Shown here piece after piece: positions 56,141-64,000 of a stretch of 64,000 nt of DNA (position 1 is its first letter; each line of letters starts with the position of its first letter). The DNA comes from Chelydra serpentina (Eukaryota; Chordata; Testudines; Chelydridae): NCBI GenBank assembly GCA_037349315.1, contig JBAIAC010000057.1:9145501-9209500 (forward strand), written 5' to 3'. Made by a program: the position numbers and the translations under genes. The notes below the pieces were generated by a model. The model had not been told where the DNA came from and searched no databases. It saw only the letters and a program-made list of their open reading frames with translations.

Positions 56141-59100
56141 TGCTTCAAACCCCTTCCTAGTGCCAGAGATGCTCCAGGGTCCTAGGCCTGAAGGCACTTG
56201 AGTCCCTGTGGCTCCTAGTGAAAATGCTGAACATCTAGGACTCTTCTCAAAAACTGCAGACCCTGAAGATAGACACTGTCTACACTCAGTGCCCAGGCTG
56301 CACATTTTACAATTCTCTTTCCCAGCAGCTACTGCAAACCTTCAGTTGTGCACTGTCTGGCTTGCAGCATAACCCACTGCTGGAATGTGTCTTCTCTGGT
56401 GAGGGGCAAGAATCCCACTTTCAGAGCATGCTGAAATGACAGCCGCTGTCTCTCGTCAAACAGCAGCTTTTTCACACTATCAGTTTCCTGTTTATGAAAC
56501 ACTGATCCTTCCTCCCTCTCTTGCTGTAATTGATGCTTTGTTGCCAGCACTCTACAGGATGTAAGCAGATCTCAACAGCAGACAGGGGCAGTTCCAGTTA
56601 TACTGATTAAAATTAGAGCAAGCCCGGTGTCTCTTTTCCCCCGCAATTTATGGAGCTGACGTTAGAATCATTATCAGCTGACGAAATCTAATTTGCGGTA
56701 ACTTTAAATCGGGCGCTGTGGACTGTCGTCTTTACTACTACTCCTGGGCTGGGGTGAGGGCAAGAGCAGCAGGTTCCCCTAGTAGTTATGGATAGTTCTG
56801 GGCCGCATGTTTTAACTTCAGTCTCACAGTTTGATGTGCCTTAAATAGTACTTGTAGAATTAGACTTGAATTGCTAAATGTTGGTGGTAATTAACATCTG
56901 CCTTCACTTAAAAGCAGACTCCCATTATTTAATCAAATTAAAGCAGTGGGAAATGCATGTTGCACTTTCAGGCAACACTTGTCCTCTCTGGCTACCAGTT
57001 CTATCTGGACAGGAACACTTGATCATAGTTAATATTTCTGACTCTGCTAAGAATATTCTAGTCATTAGATTTAAAACAATTAGGCTTGTTTCCTGCCAGT
57101 GCAAATATTGAAATCCCTGTCCAAAATTCAGAAACTGCCATCTACAAGAAAAGGGAGAAGGGCAGCCATGCTGGTCTCCTCTGTCTGTTAGCAAGGAGAA
57201 ATAATGCATGCAATTGTCCTTGAATTGAGATGTCAGCAACTTCTCTGCTGCCTTGGTAGAAGGGAGAAGCAGAATGCTTACTTGCTAGCCTTGTGTGTGA
57301 AGGGGATTAATAACTAATGCACAAAGTGGAAAACTGACTTGAAGAGGTCTGATGAAACAATCTTCAAACCAGGTACCCATCATCTACCTTTGGGCCCTCA
57401 CAGCAACCCCTCAAGAGCTGCCTTACCCACTGGTGTGAGATTTGGGTGCTCACACTTGGACTTTGGCCCGAGTCAAATTTGTTCTTAGCACTAGGTGAAT
57501 TGTTATAAGGAATGATGGTGGTAGGTGGCTTAACCACCATGAAGTAGGGTGTACCTCACTAGAAGTCAAGCTGGTGCTGTCTGCTTTTGGAAAGATGTCT
57601 AAATGGAACCGATCCCCCTCAAGAGACCTCCGTCCTACAAAGTTTTTGTTTATCAGAGTGTGGCGTGAGCAAGCCACAGGGCTTCTGCTGATGGTATCAT
57701 TTGTAAGATACATTGCACTGACATTAGCAAAACTGCCGTGTAACTTCCTACACCAGATACTCTCCTGTCAGTGTTTTTGTACATCTTCAATACAGAAGGC
57801 CCCACACTCGGGAGCTAGAAGAGAGCATGTGACACAAGTCATGCACAAGTGTCACCTCTCTTTGCAGTGAATTTGAGCGAGCCTGGATGTGATAAATATT
57901 AGTGAATGCATATGATCCATAATAATCTGCAATATCCTAGTGTGTAATTTGGCCCATAAGCATGTGAAAAATGCCTTCTGTGAAAGGAAAAACTTCACAC
58001 TCACCTCTTAACAGATCCACTTACTGGCGCCCAAAGCGCCTGGTCTTGAGCGATGTGGACCACCTGCAACTCTTGTTCCTTTCAAAGGCCTATACTGAGT
58101 TCAGAAAAATATTCTCTCCCCCTCTGACAGAGGACCATTGGTGCCAATGGGCAAAGGGTTCCCTGTTCTTTACAAGCAATTCCTCTCCGAGACCTGACAA
58201 ACGCAATACACCACTTTCGTGGTATTTATCCGTGAGGGGTAGCATGTGAGGCCTCTACTGAAATCCTGTAACTTATCAATACTCATCATCATTGTGAGAT
58301 GTGTATGGGTAATATTTAAGGAATAATGTAACTACATTGTAAATTATGCTTTATGGTCTTAAAGTAAAAGTTAGTCACTAGGGAATCACATGTCCCGGTG
58401 ATGGGCCCTTTAAGGTGGGAGGGAATTGTCACTCTTTCCTGGTCAGCTGGTGACATAATGCAGGTTCAATTGCCCTATTCCAGAAGAGTCAATAGAAAAC
58501 CATCAAAGACAACGGCAAACAACCGAAACCACTTGGAGGTAAAAAGGAACATTATAGCAGATGGGATTGCGCTGTCTGTGAATAAAGACACAAGCCTGGT
58601 TCAGTATATGAGAGAGTAGAGAGACCGGCTCTGGATCCAGTCACTGAGGAGACATCTTCTGGAGCGGGAAATGTTCCATGAAAGCATGGATCCTGGTTCC
58701 TGTGAAGCCAGCCAGCAATGCAACAGACTGAACTTTGGGGAGAAAAACCTACTTTATTAGATAAGAAAGGCAACTATTAATAAAGTGTAGGCCCTAGTTT
58801 GTGTATTATGTAGGGCTGTTGATTATTCGCCGCTAACTCACGCAATTAACTCAAAAAAATTAATCGCGATTAAAAAAATTAATCGTGATTAATCGCACTG
58901 TTAAACAATAGAATACCAATTGAAACGTATTAAATATTTTGGATGCTTTTCTACATTTTCATATATATTGTTTTCTGAGTTGTAATTGAAATCAAAGTGT
59001 ATATTATTTTTATTACAAATATTTGCACTGTAAAAATGATAAAAGAAATAGTATTTTTCAATTCACCTCATGCAAGCACTGTAGTGCAATCTCTTTGTTG

Positions 59101-59233
59101 TGAAAGTGCAACGTACAGATGTAGATTTATTTTTTTTGTTACATAACTGCACACAAAAATAAAACAAATGTAAAACTTCAGAGCCTCCGAGTCCGCTCAG
59201 TCCTACTTCAGTCAATCGTTCAGACAAACAAGT

Positions 59234-59403
59234 TTGTTTACATTTGCAGGAAATAATGCTGCCCATTTCTTGTTTACAATATCATCTGACAGTGAGAACA
59301 GGTGTTCTCATGGCACGGTTGTAGCCGGCATTGCAAGATGCGCTAAAGATTCATATGTCCCTTCATTCTTCAACCACTATTCCAGGGGACATGCATCCAT
59401 GCT
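59234..59403 (-). pseudogene. hAT transposase C-terminal (hATC) fragment, left arm
   Basis: Read on minus: MDACPLE, NEGTYESLAHLA, LFSLSDDIVNKKWAALFPAN and VNKLVCLND. It is the same domain as in the right arm, but about ten codons are missing before the PATTVP-like block, and in-frame stops occur. hATC mediates transposase dimerisation. Confidence 0.8.
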
Positions 59404-59760
59404 GATGACAGGTTCTGCTCGATAACAATCCAAAGCAGAGTGGACCAACGCAGGTTCATTTTCATTATCCGAGTCAGTTGCCACCAGCTGAAGGTTGATT
59501 TTCTCTTTTTGGTGGTTCGGGTTCTGTGGTTTCCGAATCGGAGTGTTCCTCTTTTAAGACTTCTGAAAGCATGCTCCACACCTCGTCCATCTCAGATTTT
59601 GGAAGGCTCTTCAGATTCTTAAACCTTGGGTCGAGTGCTGTAGCTATTTTTAGAAATCTCACATTGGTACCTTCTTTGCATTTTGTTAAATCTGAATTGA
59701 AAGTGTTCTTAAAATGAACATGTGCTGGGTCATCATCTGAGACTGCTATAACATGAAATA
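59404..59760 (-). pseudogene. hAT transposase internal fragment (ZBED-like)
   Basis: The minus frame 59474-59662 reads FLKIATALDPRFKNLKSL, then SEMDEVWSMLSEVLKEEHSD and an acidic/proline linker ETTEPEPPKREN. ATALDPRFK is a hallmark of the hAT transposase core before the C-terminal dimerisation domain. It continues in order into the left-arm hATC on the same strand, so this side keeps the natural order. The BED zinc finger and catalytic N-terminal parts are absent. Confidence 0.85.
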
Positions 59761-59853
59761 TATGCAGAATGCGGGTAAAACAGAGCAGGGGACATACAGT
59801 TCTCCCCCAAGGAGTTCAGCCACAAATTTTTTTTTTAAACGAGCGTCGTCAGC

Positions 59854-60066
59854 ATGGAAGCATGTCCTCTGGAATGGTGGCCAAAGCATGAAGGGGCATA
59901 CGAATCTTTAGCATATCTGGTATGTAAATACCTTGCAATGGCGGCTACAAAAGTGCCATGCAAACGCCTGTTCTCACTGTCAGGTGATATTGTAAACAAG
60001 AAATGGGCAGCATTATTTCCTGCAAATGTAAACAAACTTGTTTGTCTGAACGATTGGCTGAAGTAG
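59854..60066 (+). pseudogene. hAT transposase C-terminal (hATC) fragment, right arm
   Basis: An open frame of 70 codons: LEWWPKHEGAYESLAYLVCK, YLAMAATKVPCKRLFSLSGD, IVNKKWAALFPANVNKLVCL, NDWLK. WW.....YP.LA..A..YL..PA....ER.FS..G is the hATC signature, here with CKRLFS for CERLFS. It runs on the opposite strand to its left-arm twin, which is what makes the element a fold-back. The start at 59854 is not a true initiator. Confidence 0.87.
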
Positions 60067-62006
60067 GACTAAGTGGACTTGTAGGCTCTGAAGTTTTACA
60101 TTTGTTTTATTTTTGAGTGCAGTTATTTTTTTGAACATAATTCAACATTTGTAAGTTCAATTTTCATGATAAAGAGATTGCACTATAGTACTCATATAAG
60201 GTGAATTGAAAAATACAATTTTGTTTTTTACAGTGCAAATACTTGTAATCAAAAATAAATATAAAGTGAGCACTGTACACTTCGTATTCTGTGGTGTAAT
60301 TGAAATCAATATATTTGAAAATGTAGAAAACATCCAAAAATATTTAAATAAATGGTATTTTATTATTGTTTAACAATGCGATTAATTGTGATAAATTTTT
60401 TTAATCGCTTGACAACCCTAGTATTATGATTTTGTTTTGATTTGTGACCATTTTGTTTCCATTACTCTCTGGTTTCTAGTGGAGTCTCTGTTCTTTTGTA
60501 AACCTTCTTTTTGTTTTATTGTAAGTGCTCACAAGCGCTGTGCCTTACACAGGAGTTGTAAACTGGGGTAGCCGGCTCCTTTGAGGGCAGAGGATATGAG
60601 ATTCCTGTGAGTAGCCAGCGTTGGGGTGTGGGTATCACAGGCGAACGCTTCAAGGGGACTCAGGACTGAGGTGCTCCTTTTGTTCACCTGCGAGGCAAAG
60701 ACAGGCTGACAGAGCCCGGAGGGGAGTGCTCGAATGGCTGACAGGCTGGTGATGTTAGGAGCTAACACCCAGCTACCACAGGCAAGCCTCCTCGCTGGGG
60801 GCGGGGGGTGTAAAGAGGTGATTCAGTCACGGGTATCCTGAATACTGTCACACCCTCACCCTTTCCAACGGAGATGCAATCCACTATGTAAATAAGACCT
60901 ACATGCCTACGGGCAGCACATCATTTGGATTCTCTGAACTGGGCTTCACAAATCAGCATCCCATTCGGGGGTCATGTGCCTTGACTGGTGCTTTCATTTG
61001 GCTGCTGGTGTTGTGCAGTGAGCACTCACTGTAATTTCCCCATAGAAAACCACAGTTTCCTTTTATGCTGAAACTCCCAAAATACATCCAAGTGACATAG
61101 CTACTACTGGGGGTTCTTGTGCTGGTGTCCGTGCTGGGGAGAGCGCTGCATCAGGAGCTCCCTTGCAAACTATGGGAGAGTAGCCATCTGGAGCTTTGGA
61201 GATGCTGAGGCTGCTCTTTCGCGCCAAACCAAGGATCCAGGAGGCAAGTGTAGTGGTCTCTTTATCAGTTCTGTTTTCAGTATCGTGTTTTCTATTTCAC
61301 AGGATCAAAGGCGGAAGTCAGAGACTTGCAAGACTCTAGAGGTGGCCAGGCTGAATTTAATTTACTTTATTATGTATTCTCTTTTGAAAGGGCCTTTCTG
61401 GTGATAAAGGCCGTGGCGTCCTCTCCTGAGGACTCTCTTCTCTGTACTGCCAGAATTTGGGAATGGCTTGGAACCATGAGCATGATTGAAGCAACGGTGG
61501 AACAAAAAGATCCCTTGGATTATGGTCCCCGATGCATGAAAGCTGGATGCAGAAAACATGACACTAAATAGCATCTAGTTCTCGCTGCCTGTTTCCAACA
61601 TTCAGACTCTCATATATCAGCTACCAAGGTTAAAAAACACACACGTGGTCCTTTGCCAGTTTTGTTTCTAAAACTCTTTATATAAAGAAGAAGAGAGAGA
61701 AGTCAGGAGAGTGCATTTTGAACTGTATCTGTGGGAAGAGACAACAAATTATATCCTGAGACCTTTGCAGTACAAACTGTTCTAGGCTTGACGAAGTGAT
61801 CTGCTTAGTACTAAAGCAGCTCTAAGATGTTTCAGTTCAAAAGAAACTCAGTCTCCTCCTCTCAGACTTGCAGTAACTTCCTGGTTTCAAACCTGGCTGA
61901 CTGGGTGAGGAGGGTTATTGGGGGAGCAGCAGCAAATCCTAATCTCCCACTCACACAGGGGATCTCTGTAAATGATTTCTCCTGAATTTGTAGAGGGCTG
62001 CAAAAT

Positions 62007-62106
62007 ATTCCGCTTAGGGTTGCCAATTTTGGTTGGACCTATTTCTGGAGATGTCATCGCTTGACATAATAATTAATCCTGGAGGGTTGGCAACCCTAAT
62101 TCCGCT
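62007..62106. mobile_element. 84-bp hAT-like MITE with perfect TSD
   Basis: The element is 62015-62098. TSD ATTCCGCT at 62007-62014 and 62099-62106. Termini TAGGGTTGCCAATTTTGG and GGGTTGGCAACCCTA. Very short; no coding capacity. It shares the TAGGG start with the 122-bp family, but the interior differs. Confidence 0.92.
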
Positions 62107-62467
62107 GCAGTCCCATGATAGTGCAACCTGCTACTAAGGGAGACTTGGTTTTAAAAAAAAATGCACCCAAATGAACACGTTGCTCAAGCAAAGTGGTCAG
62201 AGCAAAGGATTAGGGTCTCGGGAGGAGAGTTGTAAAAGAACTGTTCCGTCACTGCCGTGCATGACTTTAACCTCGGCATCTTTCTTTATTTGTAAATGGG
62301 GGGACCATGTTTGTCCGGGTGCGGCTGTTGTGGGCTTTGAAGCGCCTGATGGAAGTTAGCGAAAGGGTCTGGTAGCGATTGGTTTTTCTTCAGCTGTGAA
62401 TGGCAGTTCTTGGCCGGGGCATAGAATTTGCGTCGTCATGGTATAGGGTGGGCCGGTCCGTTTCTTC

Positions 62468-62600
62468 GCTACGGGTACGTCTGTACTTCGGGCTGGGCGT
62501 GTAAATCCCACTTCAAGGAGAGAGACTTGTGCTAGCTCAGTGAGCGCGAGTGTGTGGGAAATAGCGTGGCTGCAAGTGGCAGGAGGAGCTAGGGAGCTCA
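62468..62600. repeat. MITE-like fragment
   Basis: GTACGTCTGTACTTCGGGCT, GGGCGTGTAAATCCCACTTC and GTGCTAGCTCAGTGAGCG resemble an abundant turtle MITE (…GTCTACACTTCGGGCTGGGGGTGTAA…). The far end is unclear. Confidence 0.45.
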
Positions 62601-63437
62601 GCCTTCCTGCTGCTGTGCCAAGCAGCTGTAGTAATGGGGTCACGTGGGGGGGGGGGGGAAAGAGGTGAAAACAAGGCCCCTGCGCCCTGTATTCAGCTTC
62701 TTCCCAGGCTTCGTCTCCCTTACTAAAAACGTTAAGTCTCTTTTTGGTGAAGCTCCCCCAAGGCTTATTTTTTCTCCTATCCCCTTCGTACCCATTAGTT
62801 ACTTTCAGATTTTTTTGACAGTGATCCTGTTTATGGGTGCAGCCGTGGGGAGGCTTCTCCTTTTGACCTGTGGTCAGAGAACCTTGAAACTGTAACTCCG
62901 ATGATCCAAAATGCTGTGCCACAAGCTCCCCCACCCCACCCCCCACCCTGTGACACTACCTAACCGCATCAAGAGAAAGCAGAAGTAGCATTCGAGTGTC
63001 TCTTTAAAAAAGCACATTCTGTGGCCATGCTACAGGAGGCTCCACCTAATCTGCAGCTTGCGGACTGAGCCCCGTGGAGGGAAATGCATCACATCTGGAG
63101 GATTTTCTTTTTTATTTTTTTTTTATTTAAACTTCAGCTCATCCTCTCAAAGCTGGCTGAAAAAGCACCCAGCTGTGATAGCGAATCTGTATGTACATGA
63201 GTTAACCTCTTGGAGATGCAACAGGCTTTGGGATCTAATCTCTAACCTTCCAAAAATCAGGCTCTTCAAATGTAAGCTCCTTGTCTCAAATCTGTCTGCC
63301 AGTGTTTCTGTGGGGGCAGAACAGAAGGAACGGCTTTTGAACCAGGGCATGGTTAAGCCTTCCTCAAACAGTTACTGTGTCTCTCAACAGAAGAAGGTTG
63401 CCTAGAGCATCGGGTTAAAAGGCAATTGGATGAGTAC

Positions 63438-63577
63438 GTCTCATGTAGGGTTACCAGATAGCAACTGTAAAAAAACGGGACAGGGGTGTGGGGAGTGATA
63501 GACGCCTATATAAGAAAAGTTCCCAAAAATGGGACTATCCCTTTAAAAATGGGACATCTGGTCACCCTAGTCTCATG
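63438..63577 (+). mobile_element. hAT MITE, TAGGGTGACCAGA family, copy 4
   Basis: The element is 63446-63569 (124 bp), with perfect TSDs GTCTCATG at 63438-63445 and 63570-63577. Same orientation as copies 1 and 3. Its left terminus differs by one base (TAGGGTTACCAGA) and its interior is more diverged (AACTGTAAAAAAACGGG). Confidence 0.94.
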
Positions 63578-64000
63578 TCACCCTTTGAGAGAAGATGTAA
63601 TAGCTTGGCTGGAAACAGACCATGAGACGGGCTAGACCTACTCTCTTCCTGCAATATGTGATGCACTTTTTACTTCTCTGTATTCCTATTAGCTGGTTTA
63701 AGAGCATTGATTCCCACTCAGATGAAAACCCATTTCTCAGCTGGTAAGATCTGAGCAAGAGTCCAGGTCCCAATTTCTGCTGTTGTCCTGAATGTCAAAT
63801 CAATGTAACTCTACCAAAGCAGAGAGCTGCTGTGGAGTTACACCAGGTGTGACTAGAATTTGGCCCAGTCCCAGGGCAACCGGCTCCTTTAAGGGAAATT
63901 AGAACCAGCCCAACCTGTGCCATAATTAGCTGCCCCCCCAGCCTAAGTGGGGGACTAACTATGGCATGGTCCCATTTTCCTTTAAAGAGGCCAGTTGCCC

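Larger units (their letters stand above)
58803..60428. mobile_element. Fold-back hAT element with duplicated 3' end and perfect TSD
   Basis: The element is 58811-60420, flanked by perfect 8-bp duplications GTATTATG (58803-58810 and 60421-60428). Left end TAGGGCTGTTGATTATTCGC; right end, complemented, TAGGGTTGTCAAGCGATTAA. The two arms, about 58811-59407 and 59842-60420, are inverted copies of the same 3' end of a hAT transposon, including its C-terminal transposase coding part. The centre carries a further transposase piece on the minus strand. There is no 5' end of the parent element. Both arms contain stops. Confidence 0.88.
58260..60860. other. Possible LTR-type repeat hosting the fold-back hAT
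   Basis: The sequences on each side of the hAT insertion (58260-58802 and 60421-60860) join smoothly once one TSD copy is removed. They read like a dispersed repeat with ATGGGCCCTTTAAGGTGGGA, AATAAAGTGTAGGCCCTAG and GGTGATTCAGTCACGGGTAT. I suspect an LTR-type repeat but cannot show paired LTRs or coding sequence. Confidence 0.3.
34012..64000 (+). other. RPS6KA1: RPS6KA1 intron 2 (at least 30 kb, runs off window)
   Basis: From the donor at 34012 to the window end I found no exon for the expected next segment (a sequence with ITHHVK and the kinase glycine loop GQGSFGK). Exon 3 is therefore probably beyond 64000. Much of the visible sequence is mobile elements, listed separately. Gaps without an entry (about 34.9-36.0, 37.8-38.8, 41.2-43.0, 43.8-45.1, 48.6-50.0, 51.2-52.3, 54.8-56.1 and 60.9-62.0 kb) hold no gene that I can support. 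Confidence 0.75.

Noticed and set aside
56878..57111. Possible RPS6KA1 exon 3 because of the peptide KADSHYLIKL
   Set aside because: It only loosely resembles KADPSHFELLKV. There is no preceding ITHHVK, no glycine-rich loop after it and no suitable splice sites.
59234..59425. + strand ORF MFTFAGNNAAHFLFTISSDS...
   Set aside because: It is the antisense shadow of the hATC domain. The same shadow appears on the minus strand at 59835-60035, over the other arm.
61303..61344. Exon-like segment after a TTTCACAG acceptor
   Set aside because: The peptide DQRRKSETCKTLE does not match any RSK1 segment. Isolated splice-like sites are common by chance.
1..64000. Bacterial-type systems, CRISPR arrays, phage or operons
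   Set aside because: CR1, MIR-like SINEs, splice sites and low coding density show a vertebrate nuclear genome. No regularly spaced repeats were seen.
1..64000. Endogenous retrovirus proviruses
   Set aside because: I found no gag-pol-env order, primer-binding site or paired LTRs. The retroelements with readable coding domains are LINE, DIRS or Penelope types.

Overview
The window is nuclear DNA from a vertebrate, most likely a cryptodiran turtle. It carries a tRNA-derived SINE that shares its 3' tail with CR1 LINEs (the tortoise pol III SINE design), several turtle/archosaur-type CR1 3' ends, DIRS-like tyrosine-recombinase retrotransposons, a Penelope-like element and many short hAT-type elements. 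There are no long ORFs. Almost every ORF of 60-200 codons is a chance frame or a fragment of a mobile element.

The only host gene I can support is the 5' end of RPS6KA1 (p90 ribosomal S6 kinase 1, RSK1) on the + strand. A GC-rich, CpG-rich, TATA-less promoter with two CCAAT boxes lies at about 23.13-23.48 kb. Coding exon 1 is 23486-23548 (21 codons) and ends at a GT donor. Coding exon 2 is 33967-34011 (15 codons), between a good AG acceptor and a GTAAGT donor. Both introns are phase 0, so the window encodes only the first 36 residues, before the N-terminal kinase domain. I found no later exon, so intron 2 runs at least 30 kb to the window end.

Layout. 1-1.42 kb: degenerate LINE reverse transcriptase (minus strand). 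1.4-7.1 kb: intergenic DNA with a composite hAT element, a CR1 tail, one copy of an unclassified repeat, a Penelope 3' end and a perfect 20-bp-arm hairpin. 7.15-11.7 kb: SINE, then a 5'-truncated DIRS element (gag-like, RT, RNase H, tyrosine recombinase, right terminus) interrupted by a hAT element. 11.7-23 kb: intergenic DNA with MIR-like SINE relics, CR1 pieces and, just upstream of the promoter, the C-terminal tail of a LINE polyprotein. 23.1-34.0 kb: RPS6KA1 promoter, exon 1, intron 1 and exon 2. 34-64 kb: intron 2, packed with DIRS termini, hAT elements, CR1 copies, a Penelope element with a CR1 nested in it, and a 1.6-kb fold-back hAT element with a perfect 8-bp target duplication.

No cellular multi-gene system is present. 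The interest lies in the mobile elements: at least fourteen hAT-type insertions, nine with perfect 8-bp target-site duplications that fix their ends to the base, and nesting that gives a relative insertion order. All family assignments come from reading motifs, not from database searches.
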